Source: AP-16 sp046727735 (GTDB lineage Bacteria; Pseudomonadota; Alphaproteobacteria; Rhizobiales; Xanthobacteraceae). Taken from it: 64,000 bases of DNA. The stretch is taken from assembly GCA_046727735.1 (NCBI GenBank), contig JBKPDF010000028.1, forward strand, positions 5,655-69,654, given 5' to 3'. The translations under genes were made by a program, and so were the position numbers. Shown here in pieces: positions 1-8,620 of the stretch. The notes under the pieces are model-generated. The model was not told where the DNA came from. It searched no databases and saw nothing but the letters and a program-made list of their open reading frames with translations. Each line of letters starts with the position of its first letter. Within the stretch, counting starts at the first letter, position 1.

Positions 1-50
1 GAAATCGCACTGCCGAGAATCAGGGCAGCGGCCAATAGCCAGCGTCGCAC
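1..50 (-). CDS. N-terminus of a secreted or membrane protein, cut by the window edge
   Basis: On the minus strand a GTG at 50 opens a frame that runs off the left edge. Its 16 visible residues (MRRWLLAAALILGSAI) are two arginines followed by a hydrophobic Ala/Leu stretch, typical of the start of a Sec signal peptide. A good Shine-Dalgarno sequence (GGAG, seven bases before the GTG) supports translation. The gene would be divergent from the M32 peptidase at 208. Function cannot be judged from this fragment. Confidence 0.5.
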   Translation of the reverse strand, partial: MRRWLLAAALILGSAI

Positions 51-207
51 CGGATTTCTCCCGCGCAGGGGGCCTGATAAGAGAACCTCGGGCAGCAGGG
101 CACGTCGGACTCTCATGGTCAAGACCGGCAACACCAAAGACGGCAGAAGGCTGACGCGATCGACAACCAGCTCCGAAAACCCCGTGCGCCCGGGTCGACC
201 CGAGGCG

Positions 208-1713
208 ATGCGGCTCGCCGAGCTCCGGCAACGGTTGCGGGAAGTCCAGGATCTTGCGGCGGCGGGCGCCGTGCTCGCTTGGGACCAGGCCACCTACATG
301 CCTGCCGGCGGGGCGACCGCACGGGCGCGCCAGTCCGCAACGGTGAGCCGGCTCGCCCACGAAAAATCCGTCGACTTGGAGCTCGGGAAGCTGCTCGATC
401 GGCTGGAGCCGCACGCCGCGAGCCTGCCCTACGATTCCGAGGAAGCGAGCCTCGTGCGGGTTGCGCGCCGCGACTTCGAGAAAGCCCGCAAAGTCCCTGC
501 CGATTACATGGCGCGCGCGAGCGCGTTCGGCGCAACGTCCTACGAAGCATGGAAACGCGCACGGCCCGACAACGATTTCGCCGCCCTGGTGCCTTACCTC
601 AAAACCGCCGTCGAGCTCGGCCGCGAGTACGCCGGATTCTTCGCTCCCTACGATCACATTGCCGATCCGCTGATCGACGACGCCGACGAAGGCCTGACGG
701 CGGCTGCGGTGCGCAGGCTGTTTGCCGGGCTGCGGCGGGAGCTCGTGCCGCTCGTGCGCGCGATCTGCGAGCAAGGGGGACCTGCAGACGATTGCCTGCA
801 CGGCTCGTTTGCCGAATCAGCGCAGATCGCTTTCAGCCGCTCGGTGATCGAACGCATCGGCTATGCATTCGAGAACGGACGGCTCGATAAGACGCTGCAT
901 CCGTTCTGTACGCGATTCGCCGCGGGTGACGTCCGCATCACCACCCGGATCGACACCAGCGACATTCGCGAGGCGCTGTTCTCGACGCTGCACGAGGCCG
1001 GCCACGCGCTCTACGAGCAGGGCGTCGATCCCGCGCTCGACGGCAGCCCGGTCGGGCGCGGCGCCTCTGTCGGCGTGCACGAGAGCCAGTCCCGGCTATG
1101 GGAAAACCTGGTCGGCCGCAGCCGGAGTTTTTGGCAGCACTTCTATCCGGCGCTGCAGAAAACCTTTCCCGATCCGTTCGGCCGGCTTGCGGTCGAGAGC
1201 TTTTATCGCGCCATCAACAAAGTGGAACGATCGTTGATCCGCACCGACGCCGACGAGGTGACGTACAATCTCCATATCATGATGCGCTTCGAGCTCGAAC
1301 TCGATCTGCTCGAGGGCCGTCTGCGGGTCGAGGACCTGCCCGAGGCCTGGCGCGCGGCGATGGAGGATTATCTGGGAATCGTCCCGGCGGACGACCGCAG
1401 CGGCTGTCTCCAGGACGTGCATTGGTACGCCGGCAGCATCGGCGGAGGATTCCAGAGCTACACGATCGGCAACATCTTGAGCGCGCAGTTCTACGCCGCG
1501 GCCCTCAAGGCACACCGCGACATCCCCGATGAAATCTCGCGCGGCGAGTTCCGCACCCTGCATGGCTGGTTGCGCGAACATCTCTATCGGCATGGGCGCA
1601 AGTTCAAGGCGAACGAGCTCGTCAGAAGAACGACCGGCGAGCCGATGAATATCGGCCCGTATCTCGCCTATCTGCGCGAAAAATACGGTGAGCTCTATGA
1701 TTTGCCGATGTAG
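208..1713 (+). CDS. Carboxypeptidase Taq (M32) family zinc metallopeptidase
   Basis: This is a cytoplasmic zinc carboxypeptidase that should remove C-terminal residues from peptides. The family zinc motif HEAGH is at residues 262-266, and the downstream glutamate ligand lies in the HESQSR motif (E292). The N-terminal LAWDQATYMP stretch corresponds to the family's conserved WD segment. The 501-residue length is normal for M32. An in-frame ATG at 115 would add 31 poorly conserved residues, so the ATG at 208 is preferred on family length, although its Shine-Dalgarno spacing is poor. The gene stands alone, divergent from the partial gene at 1-50. Confidence 0.93.
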   Translation: MRLAELRQRLREVQDLAAAGAVLAWDQATYMPAGGATARARQSATVSRLAHEKSVDLELGKLLDRLEPHAASLPYDSEEASLVRVARRDFEKARKVPADYMARASAFGATSYEAWKRARPDNDFAALVPYLKTAVELGREYAGFFAPYDHIADPLIDDADEGLTAAAVRRLFAGLRRELVPLVRAICEQGGPADDCLHGSFAESAQIAFSRSVIERIGYAFENGRLDKTLHPFCTRFAAGDVRITTRIDTSDIREALFSTLHEAGHALYEQGVDPALDGSPVGRGASVGVHESQSRLWENLVGRSRSFWQHFYPALQKTFPDPFGRLAVESFYRAINKVERSLIRTDADEVTYNLHIMMRFELELDLLEGRLRVEDLPEAWRAAMEDYLGIVPADDRSGCLQDVHWYAGSIGGGFQSYTIGNILSAQFYAAALKAHRDIPDEISRGEFRTLHGWLREHLYRHGRKFKANELVRRTTGEPMNIGPYLAYLREKYGELYDLPM

Positions 1714-1867
1714 CGACCGGCTGGCCGATCGCCGCGTATCGGAAGAGCTTGCCGCCCGTCTCCAATCAGGTGCCGGGCCCGTTCGGGCCCAACGAAAAAC
1801 CCCGGTATTCCGGATGAAGGTCGTGCCGCCGGAAGCCGCAGCCAACTAGCGCGACGTGACGCGGACC

Positions 1868-2827
1868 ATGACATCGGATAACTCCCCGGCCGCCTGGCGG
1901 CCATGCGAGCGCTATCCGGATCCAGCCGTCGAAGTGCTCGACCCGCGGTTTGCCAAGTACCGCGTCTTCAGCGCCGCGGTCGAGCGCCTCGCAACCGGCA
2001 TGCGCTGGGGCGAAGGGCCGGTCTGGTTCGGCGACGGCCGTTATCTGTTGTGGAGCGACATTCCCAACAACCGCATCCTGAAATGGGAGGAAGAGACCGG
2101 GCGGGTCAGCGTGTTCCGAAAGCCGTCGAACTTCGCCAACGGCAATACCCGGGACCGGCAGGGCCGGCTCGTCACTTGCGAGCACGGCGGCCGCCGCGTC
2201 ACGCGCACCGAGTATGACGGCAGCATCACCGTCATTCTCGATCGCCATGACGGCAAGCGCCTCAATTCGCCGAACGACGTCGTGGTGAAATCCGACGGCT
2301 CGATCTGGTTCACCGACCCGCCGTTCGGGATCTTGGGCAATTACGAAGGCGCCGAGGCTAAGGCGGAGCTGCCGCAGAACGTCTATCGCGTCGATCCCGA
2401 CGGACGCGCGAGCGTGGTCGCCGGCGATCTGCGCGGTCCCAACGGGCTCGCCTTCTCGCCCGACGAGAAGAGACTCTATTTGGTGGAATCCCGCGCCACG
2501 CCCAACCGCCTGATCCTGGTCTACGACGTGATCGACGGCAAAACGCTCGCCAACGATCGGGTGTTCGTCGACGCCGGGCCGGGGACGCCGGACGGCTTTC
2601 GCTGCGATGTCGACGGCAATCTGTGGTGCGGCTGGGGAATGGGAACGCCGGAGCTCGACGGCGTCGTCGTGTTCTCGCCCGAAGGTCAGTTGATCGGCCG
2701 CATCCGCCTGCCGGAACGCTGCGCGAATCTGTGTTTCGGCGGCCTGAAGCGCAACCGGCTGTTCATGGCCGCGAGCCGCTCGCTCTATTCGCTTTACGTC
2801 AATACCCAGGGCGCGCCGAGCGGCTGA
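1868..2827 (+). CDS. SMP-30/gluconolactonase/LRE family protein
   Basis: A six-bladed beta-propeller of the SMP-30/gluconolactonase family, which hydrolyses sugar lactones using a divalent metal. Typical features are the GEGPVW motif near the N-terminus, LNSPNDVVV (metal-binding Asn), the segment DGSIWFTDPPFG, and the GPNGLAFSPDEK repeat. The 319-residue length is slightly above average, with a short N-terminal extension. A GTG at 1856 is an alternative start, and neither start has a strong ribosome site. A lactonase would fit the sugar-acid genes at 24-33 kb (aldonolactone to aldonate), but the gene is not linked to them. Substrate is not predictable. Confidence 0.9.
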   Translation: MTSDNSPAAWRPCERYPDPAVEVLDPRFAKYRVFSAAVERLATGMRWGEGPVWFGDGRYLLWSDIPNNRILKWEEETGRVSVFRKPSNFANGNTRDRQGRLVTCEHGGRRVTRTEYDGSITVILDRHDGKRLNSPNDVVVKSDGSIWFTDPPFGILGNYEGAEAKAELPQNVYRVDPDGRASVVAGDLRGPNGLAFSPDEKRLYLVESRATPNRLILVYDVIDGKTLANDRVFVDAGPGTPDGFRCDVDGNLWCGWGMGTPELDGVVVFSPEGQLIGRIRLPERCANLCFGGLKRNRLFMAASRSLYSLYVNTQGAPSG

Positions 2828-3072
2828 GGTCGTCCCGGGATTGTTCGGTTGTCGTTCACGGAAAACGCCGGCCCGACGCGCCGCCATCCGCGAGTCGCGA
2901 GGCGGCTGTACACCCCCGCGCGGCCCCGATCCCGCTACCGGCGCTCTGCGGCGAACCGGACACGCCCCTGGATAATTCGCGGGAAAACCGAGCGACACGC
3001 ATCCCGTACGAGCCGAATCTGATATGCATTGCTGATCGTCCTAATAATGGGGCCGGGCGGAAGGGGGACCGC

Positions 3073-3459
3073 ATGGGTACGTTCGATCGTCTGGGCGCGC
3101 GCATCGGGGCCGCGAACATGCGCGGCGTGATTGTGGTGCTCGCCTTGTCGCTTCTTGGCGCGAGCAGCGCCGTTGCGCAGGAATACCGCGGCACCGCGGA
3201 TCAGCAATCGGCATGCATGTCAGACGTGTTTCGGCTTTGCTCGTCCGACATTCCGGACGTGAGCCGGATCGTCGCTTGCCTCAAGCGCGAGCGGCCGCAC
3301 CTGAGCGACGGCTGCCGCGCGGTGTTCGGAGGCGCTTCGACGCGCGTGGCGAGCCATCGGGCGCGGCGCCACCAGCACTTCAACTCCGGGCAGTACGAGT
3401 CGAGCTACTATCCGCGCTACGGCTATCAGGGCTACCCCGGTTACCAGAGCTGGTATTGA
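3073..3459 (+). CDS. Small secreted cysteine-rich protein
   Basis: A 128-residue protein with an N-terminal hydrophobic segment ending in AVAQ, a likely Sec signal peptide of about 35 residues. The mature part has four cysteines in the pattern AC(x8)C...AC(x11)C around RLCSSDIPDVSRIVACLKR. This resembles the small Cys-rich secreted proteins frequent in Bradyrhizobium and relatives. The C-terminus is rich in Tyr and Gly. The start at 3073 is chosen because it immediately precedes the signal peptide and follows a GGGGGACC ribosome site; a longer frame starting at 2623 would overlap the gluconolactonase gene. No function is known. Confidence 0.82.
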   Translation: MGTFDRLGARIGAANMRGVIVVLALSLLGASSAVAQEYRGTADQQSACMSDVFRLCSSDIPDVSRIVACLKRERPHLSDGCRAVFGGASTRVASHRARRHQHFNSGQYESSYYPRYGYQGYPGYQSWY

Positions 3460-3589
3460 GCCTCGGTCGGGTGTCCGGCCCGGCGCGGCGCGCCTCACGC
3501 GCGGCCGCGATTCCGAGGCGGTTGCGCGAGCTCCGGAAGGGCGGCTAGGTCTCCGGTCGGTATTCCCGGATCGATCGGAGAGAAGCGCC

Positions 3590-4048
3590 ATGCCGGAGAT
3601 CAAGACCGAGTTTCTGTTCAAGATCACGCTCGAAGTGCCGCCGCTGCAAGATCTCGGCGAGACGCCCTATGGGCGGCGGCGGATTGCGCGCATCGCGGGC
3701 GGCAGCTTCGAGGGGCCGAAGCTCAAGGGTGAAGTCTTGCCGGGCGGCGGCGATTGGCTGTTGCTGCGGCGCGACGGCGTGCTGCAGCTCGACGTGCGGC
3801 TCACGATGCAGACCCACGACGGCGCGTTCATCTACATGACTTACCGGGGATACCGGCACGGCCCGCAGGACGTGATCGATCGCCTCAACCGCGGCGAGGC
3901 CGTGGATCCCGGCCTCTATTATTTCCGCGTCACGCCGTATTTCGAAACAAGCGCCAAGGACTACGCGTGGATGAACGCAATCTGCTCGGTCGCGACCGGC
4001 GCGCGCGCCGCGAGCGGGCCGACCTACCACGTGTTCCAGGTACTGTAG
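3590..4048 (+). CDS. DUF3237 domain-containing protein
   Basis: A 152-residue protein spanning one DUF3237 domain. Recognisable features are the N-terminal FLFKITLEV strand, the GGSFEGPKLKGEVLPGGGDW segment, the aromatic YMTYRGYRHG strand and the DPGLYYFRVTPYFET motif near the C-terminus. The family is a small beta-barrel without an established biochemical function. A GGAGAGAAGCGCC ribosome site precedes the ATG. The gene converges on the amidase, with a palindromic element between them. Confidence 0.88.
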   Translation: MPEIKTEFLFKITLEVPPLQDLGETPYGRRRIARIAGGSFEGPKLKGEVLPGGGDWLLLRRDGVLQLDVRLTMQTHDGAFIYMTYRGYRHGPQDVIDRLNRGEAVDPGLYYFRVTPYFETSAKDYAWMNAICSVATGARAASGPTYHVFQVL

Positions 4049-4064
4049 CCGGCCTGTGAGCTGT

Positions 4065-4177
4065 CATGGCCCGCGCAAGCGGCGGTAAACTGCGGGCTGT
4101 CATCGCCCGACTTGTTTGGGCGACCCAATAATCCCGGCGGCGCGGAGGGTACTGGGTGCCCGCTTGCGCGGGCCATG
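4065..4177. repeat. Intergenic element bounded by a perfect 18-bp inverted repeat
   Basis: CATGGCCCGCGCAAGCGG at 4065-4082 is the exact reverse complement of 4160-4177. It lies between the convergent DUF3237 and amidase genes. It resembles the other REP-like intergenic elements in the window and could end transcription from both sides. Confidence 0.7.
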
Positions 4178-4184
4178 CTGAGAT

Positions 4185-5381
4185 TCACACGTGCCAGCCG
4201 CAGTGCCGCGACAGCCGGACCGCGAGGTCGAGCAAGACTTCGTCGGCGCCCGCCCAGCCGAGGAACGACAGTCCGACCGGGCAGCCCGAGACGGTGCCGA
4301 TCGGGATCGTGGCCTGGGGCAGGCCGCTCAGTCCCGCGATGCAGGTCAGCCGCATCACGTTGGCGCGGAACGGCTCCAGCGCGTCGGCCGGGATGTCGAC
4401 GCGCGGGGCGGCTCCCGGCGCGGTCGGCAGCACGAGGAGGGTGCCCGGCTTGGCCAGCCTGCGCACCTGATCGCGTGCGCGGGCCCGGAGCTTGCGTGCC
4501 TCTTCGGCATCGCGCTGCGAAACTTTCGCGGCGAATGCCAGGCGCTCGCGCACGCCGGGTCCGAGCCGCGGCCGCCGACGCTCGATGAATTCTCCGTAAA
4601 TCCCCCAGATCTCGAAACCTTGGATCACGCGAAAGCACTCGCGCCAGGAATCGAGGCCTTCGGCCGCCACGCGCGCCGAGCGCGGGCTCGGCAGATCGGC
4701 CGCCATGGCGGCGAGCGCGGTACGCAGCAGCGCCGCAACCGCCGCATCGGCCTGCTCGAACGCGTCTTCGAGTACCACGAGCGCGTCGACTGCCGCCGGA
4801 TGTGAAGCGGCCTCGAGCAGCACGCCGCCGACGCGCCGAAAGACGCCCGGTCCGCCGGCGAGCCAGCCGGCGACGTCGAAGGAGGGCGCCATCGCCATCG
4901 CGCCCGAGAGATGCACACGGCCGTGGGTCGGGCGCAGCCCGTAGATCCCGCAAAAGCTCGCCGGAATGCGCACCGAGCCGCCGGTATCGCTGCCAAGCGC
5001 GAAATCGCAGACGCCTGCCGCGGCCGCGGCGGCCGATCCGCTCGATGAGCCGCCCGGCAGGCGTCCCGGCGCGCGCGGGTTTGCGGGCGTGCCGTAGTGT
5101 GCATTGGCGCCCGTCACGCTGAAGAAGAATTCGTCGCAGATGGTCTTGCCGATGATCGTCGCACCGGCATCGAGAATGCGGCGAACGGCGGCTGCGTGCG
5201 ATGTCGCTTCCGATGCGGCCGCGAGCCAATCCGGGCTGCCGCCGCCGGTGCGATAGCCCACGATGTCGTACATGTCCTTGACCGCGCACGTCAGCCCCGC
5301 AAGCGGCCCGGTTGCGGCGCCCGCAATGGGCGCTCGCAGGTCGTGGGGCACGAAGGCCGAGAGCGGGTGCAAAGCCGGCAT
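4185..5381 (-). CDS. Amidase signature family amidohydrolase
   Basis: An amidase-signature enzyme that should hydrolyse a carboxamide by a Ser-cisSer-Lys triad. The catalytic Lys is in the CAVKDMYD motif near residue 40. The signature GGSSSGSAAAAAAG and the downstream GSDTGGSVRIPASFCG hold the two serines. The 398-residue length is a little short for the family. The ATG at 5381 is used because it sits three bases after the stop of the deacetylase gene; a longer frame to 5447 would overlap that gene. The pair with a PuuE-like deacetylase suggests a shared role in amide or ureide breakdown. Substrate is unknown. Confidence 0.92.
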   Translation of the reverse strand: MPALHPLSAFVPHDLRAPIAGAATGPLAGLTCAVKDMYDIVGYRTGGGSPDWLAAASEATSHAAAVRRILDAGATIIGKTICDEFFFSVTGANAHYGTPANPRAPGRLPGGSSSGSAAAAAAGVCDFALGSDTGGSVRIPASFCGIYGLRPTHGRVHLSGAMAMAPSFDVAGWLAGGPGVFRRVGGVLLEAASHPAAVDALVVLEDAFEQADAAVAALLRTALAAMAADLPSPRSARVAAEGLDSWRECFRVIQGFEIWGIYGEFIERRRPRLGPGVRERLAFAAKVSQRDAEEARKLRARARDQVRRLAKPGTLLVLPTAPGAAPRVDIPADALEPFRANVMRLTCIAGLSGLPQATIPIGTVSGCPVGLSFLGWAGADEVLLDLAVRLSRHCGWHV

Positions 5382-5383
5382 GG

Positions 5384-6268
5384 TTATCGGTGCGCCTGCT
5401 GCTCGGGCTGGGGCGAGTACCAATCGAGAATTTTCGCACCGTCCCAAGCGGCGACGCCCTCGTGGGCGAGAATGGTTTCGAGCGTACGCGCGACATGAGC
5501 GATGCGGTGCGGCACGCCGGACAGATACGGGTGCATTGCGATCGCCATGATTTTGGCGCGGGCGGCGGATTCCTCGTAGAGGCAGCGGAACTGGTCGAGC
5601 GCGCGTGCATACATCATCTCGGAGGGATGGTGCTGCAGCGCCATCAGCACGATGTCGTGGATCTCGAAATTGTACGGCAGCGCGACGACGGGACCGTGCG
5701 CGGTCGCGAGCTTCACCGGCTCGTCGTCGAGCACCCAGTCGCCGATGTACCGGATCCCGGCTTCGGCCAGATGATCGAGGGTATCGAAGGTCTGGGTCAA
5801 ACCTGGGCCGAACCAGCCGCGCGGCCGCACTCCTGAGAATTGCTCGATCAGATCCATCGACCTGCGGATCACGGCGCGCTCATCGTCGAGCTTGTGCATC
5901 GGCACTTGGTCGTAGCTGTGGGCATTGAGCTCCCAGCCGCAGGCGATGCACGCTTGCACGACTTGCGGGTAGGTCTCGCAAACTCGGGCGTTGAGGGTGA
6001 CTGTCGGAGTAACGCCCAACCGCTGCAGCAATGCTTTGAGCCGCCAGAACCCGACGCGCATCCCGTATTCGTGCCAGCTCCAGTTGGGAACGTCGGGCAG
6101 GAGCGGCTGCCCCTGCGGCGGCGAAATCACCATGCGGGCCATCGGCCGCGCTAGGTCCCATTCCTCGAGCGCGAGCACAGGCCACAGCACGAGGCGAATG
6201 CCGTCGGGGAATTTCAGCGGCGGCCGGCCCTCGATCGGCAAGTACGCGAGGCGTTCACGCGGATGCAT
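5384..6268 (-). CDS. Polysaccharide deacetylase (PuuE/allantoinase-like) family protein
   Basis: A 294-residue NodB-fold metal hydrolase closest in style to PuuE-type allantoinases and N-acyl deacetylases. Visible hallmarks are SWHEYGMRVGFWRL, the ELNAHSYDQ segment carrying an expected metal-binding His, RPRGWFGPGL, and a C-terminal AIAMHPYLSG with the conserved His. It is the first gene of a leftward pair; the amidase start follows its stop with only two bases between, so the two are probably one transcript. Amide or ureide hydrolysis is inferred from family and partner. Substrate is not determined. Confidence 0.88.
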   Translation of the reverse strand: MHPRERLAYLPIEGRPPLKFPDGIRLVLWPVLALEEWDLARPMARMVISPPQGQPLLPDVPNWSWHEYGMRVGFWRLKALLQRLGVTPTVTLNARVCETYPQVVQACIACGWELNAHSYDQVPMHKLDDERAVIRRSMDLIEQFSGVRPRGWFGPGLTQTFDTLDHLAEAGIRYIGDWVLDDEPVKLATAHGPVVALPYNFEIHDIVLMALQHHPSEMMYARALDQFRCLYEESAARAKIMAIAMHPYLSGVPHRIAHVARTLETILAHEGVAAWDGAKILDWYSPQPEQQAHR

Positions 6269-6292
6269 CGGCGAGCGTTCCTAAATGTCCGT

Positions 6293-6414
6293 TGTCGTCC
6301 CGGCCGCGCGCAGCGCGAGCCGGGACCCATGCGCACCGCGCGAGCGAAATTCACATCCGTATTCATGGATCCCGGCTCTCCCGCTGCGCGGTCGGCCGGA
6401 ACGACGGCGAAAGA
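6293..6414. repeat. REP-like intergenic repeat (CCCGG...CCGGGA type)
   Basis: This sequence contains imperfect palindromes such as GTCCCGGCC...GGCCGGAAC, with the phrases GCCGGGACCCATG and CATGGATCCCGGC. It belongs to the same loose family as copies near 23.6, 24.0, 24.4, 44.6, 52.4 and 59.1 kb. It lies between two leftward genes and has no coding features. Confidence 0.6.
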
Positions 6415-6421
6415 GTCTCAT

Positions 6422-7990
6422 TCAGTGCACCTGACGGTCGCGATGGGCCCAATACGGCTTGCGCAGCTCGCGCTTGAGAATTTTGCCGGACGGATTGCGC
6501 GGCAGCGCGTCGGCGAAGTCGATCGACTTCGGCACCTTGTAGCCGGCGATCCGTTGCCGTGCGAAGCCGATCAAGTCCTCGGCCGAGACTTCGGTCCCGG
6601 GCTTTCGCACGACCACCGCCTTGACGGATTCGCCCCATTGGTCGTCCGGCACGCCGATCACCGCGACGTCGGCGATCGCCGGATGACCGAACAGCGCGTT
6701 CTCGACCTCGGCCGGATAGATGTTTTCGCCACCGGAAATGATCATGTCCTTGACGCGATCGTAAATGTAGAGATAGCCGGCGCGATCGAGATAGCCGGCG
6801 TCCCCCGTATAAAGCCAGTCGTCGCGGATTGCGGCTTTCGTCGCGTCTGGCAGATTCCAATAGCCGAGCATGATCTGCGGCGTGCGGCACACCACTTCGC
6901 CGACTTCGTCCGGCGGCAGCTCGCTTCCCGCCGCATCGACGATCTTGATCTCGACCCCCGCCATAGGCTTGCCGCAGGATTTGAGCCGCTCGCCGGCATC
7001 TTCGCCGTGGTCCTCGGGCGGCAGATAGGTGATGGCGCCCGTCGTCTCCGTGAGCCCGTAGACCTGCGCGAAGCCGCAGCCGAAGGTTTTCAGCGCATCG
7101 CGCAAGAGCTCGATTGGTGCCGGCGAAGCGCCGTAGACGATCAGGTCGAGCGCGGAAAAATCCGTGCCCGCGCATTGCGGCGCCTGCAGCAGGAACAGGA
7201 TCATGGCCGGCACGAAGAACGCCTTGGTGACGTCGAACCGTTCCATCAGCCGCAGGATCGCAGGCGGGTCGAATTCGCGCGCCAGCACGTTTCGGGCTCC
7301 GGCATAGAGCCCGACCAAGGCCCAGCCGCTGCCGCCGATATGGAACAGCGGCATGCAGACGAGACTAACGTCGCGCTCGTTCCAGCTGCCGAATTGCCGC
7401 AGCGCGCCCGGCAGCAGCGTGAGCAGATTGGCGTGGCTGAGCTGCGCTCCCTTCGGATGCCCGGTCGTGCCGCTCGTGTACATCTGGACTGCGCAGTCGG
7501 ACGGACGGATCGGCAGGGCCGGATCGGCCGTGGACCCGCGCGCCGACCATTCCGCATAATCCGGCCATTCGGGATGGTCGCCGTCGAGTGCGACGATGGC
7601 CCGTACGCTCTCGAGCTGACCTGCGATGCTGCCGATCGCGCGGTAAAAATCCGCGCCGACGAACAAGAGCTCGGCTCCCGCGTCGTTGATCACATAGGCG
7701 ATTTCCGGCGGCGCCAAGCGAAAATTCACCGGCACCAGCACCGCACCGGCCTTGGCGGCTCCGAACCACAGCTCGAAGAACGCCGGCCCGTTCTTGGCGA
7801 GGACTGCGACGCGCGCCTGCGAGCGGATGCCGGCAGCCGTCAACGCATTGGCGACCTGATTGCTGCGGCGGTCGAGATCGCCATAGGTGATCGTTTGATC
7901 TTCGTAATGGATGGCGACGGCTTCCCGGCGCGCCGCGGCGTTGCGGCGCACGATGTCGCCGACCGTCGGCATCCGGGCGATTTCCAGCAC
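6422..7990 (-). CDS. Fatty-acyl-CoA synthetase (AMP-binding, long-chain type)
   Basis: An ANL-superfamily adenylating enzyme that should activate a carboxylic acid with ATP and CoA. The P-loop YTSGTTGHPKGA, the motif VYGLTETTGAI, the TGDAGYLDRAGYLYIYDR hinge region and the catalytic-lysine motif PRNPSGKILKREL are all present. The start is taken as the GTG at 7990, because a strong GGGAGGA sits six bases upstream; a longer frame to 8065 lacks such support and runs into a palindromic repeat. The 522-residue length is normal. The acyl-CoA dehydrogenase across the intergenic region suggests fatty or aromatic acid catabolism. Confidence 0.93.
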   Translation of the reverse strand: MLEIARMPTVGDIVRRNAAARREAVAIHYEDQTITYGDLDRRSNQVANALTAAGIRSQARVAVLAKNGPAFFELWFGAAKAGAVLVPVNFRLAPPEIAYVINDAGAELLFVGADFYRAIGSIAGQLESVRAIVALDGDHPEWPDYAEWSARGSTADPALPIRPSDCAVQMYTSGTTGHPKGAQLSHANLLTLLPGALRQFGSWNERDVSLVCMPLFHIGGSGWALVGLYAGARNVLAREFDPPAILRLMERFDVTKAFFVPAMILFLLQAPQCAGTDFSALDLIVYGASPAPIELLRDALKTFGCGFAQVYGLTETTGAITYLPPEDHGEDAGERLKSCGKPMAGVEIKIVDAAGSELPPDEVGEVVCRTPQIMLGYWNLPDATKAAIRDDWLYTGDAGYLDRAGYLYIYDRVKDMIISGGENIYPAEVENALFGHPAIADVAVIGVPDDQWGESVKAVVVRKPGTEVSAEDLIGFARQRIAGYKVPKSIDFADALPRNPSGKILKRELRKPYWAHRDRQVH

Positions 7991-8055
7991 GATCGATCCT
8001 CCCGATTTTTCGGTCAGTCTAGGTCGCCGGCCGGGAAAATGAAAACGCGCGCCTT

Positions 8056-8157
8056 CCCTCCCCAAAGGGGAGGGCTGCGCGCGAAGTGGGGCGATGTTGA
8101 AGACCCACCCCGGTTCGCCGCGAGGATAGCCGCCGACGTTCCCTAAAGGGGAGTGAA
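8056..8157. repeat. Palindromic intergenic element, family A
   Basis: The element opens with CCCTCCCC-AAA-GGGGAGGG (8056-8074), has a middle with ACCCACCCCGGTTCGC, and closes near CCCTAAAGGGGAGT. The same architecture recurs at 29743-29860, 33127-33226 and 43007-43118, with partial copies at 18329 and 63959. Confidence 0.75.
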
Positions 8158-8620
8158 TGAACTCGCCAGGTTACTTCCGGACGAACAGCCTTGCGCCCGC
8201 GGTTGCAGCTTGCGCCTGCGCGGTCCATGCTCAAACCAGACAAAAGCAAGCGCCCGACCCAGGTGCAGTCGGCGCGCGAACATGTTGTGCGGGGAGAAAT
8301 TCCGAGTGGCCGAGCCGGCCTACCGTTCCGTGTTCCGTGAGGACCTGTTCGCCGAAAGGTCGCGATTGCGACCGTCGGAGCAGCGGAAGCCGCGGTAGGG
8401 ATGGCGTCGCGTTCTGCCTGTCGATCTGCTGCGAGCCCGAGATTAGCCCGCTGAAGGCCAGCATGTTCGGCATCGTGAGGGCGCGAGGTGTGATGGAGAG
8501 CCGAACGAGCGTGTTGGGTCCGATCGGCGGAGCCAATGACGCTCTTCACCTCCCCTTTCTGGGGCAGCAACGCGCGTCTGCCTCGCGTGTCTCCAGACAG
8601 AAGCGCCGGGAGTTTGCCCG
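8158..8620. other. Intergenic region without a recognised gene
   Basis: About 460 bases between the family A repeat and the acyl-CoA dehydrogenase. Frames on both strands translate to low-complexity, Arg/Ser/Ala-rich text with no family resemblance and no convincing ribosome site. It probably holds the promoter of the dehydrogenase, but no clear -35/-10 pair is visible. It could also be a decayed gene remnant. Confidence 0.5.

Noticed and set aside
1755..1800. GGGCCCGTTCGGGCCC hairpin after the M32 peptidase as a terminator
   Set aside because: The stem is short and is not followed by a T-tract on either strand.
6263..8146. Long rightward open frame (627 codons) opposite the acyl-CoA synthetase
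   Set aside because: It is the antisense shadow of a well-supported gene; Arg/Asp-rich translation, no domain, no ribosome site.
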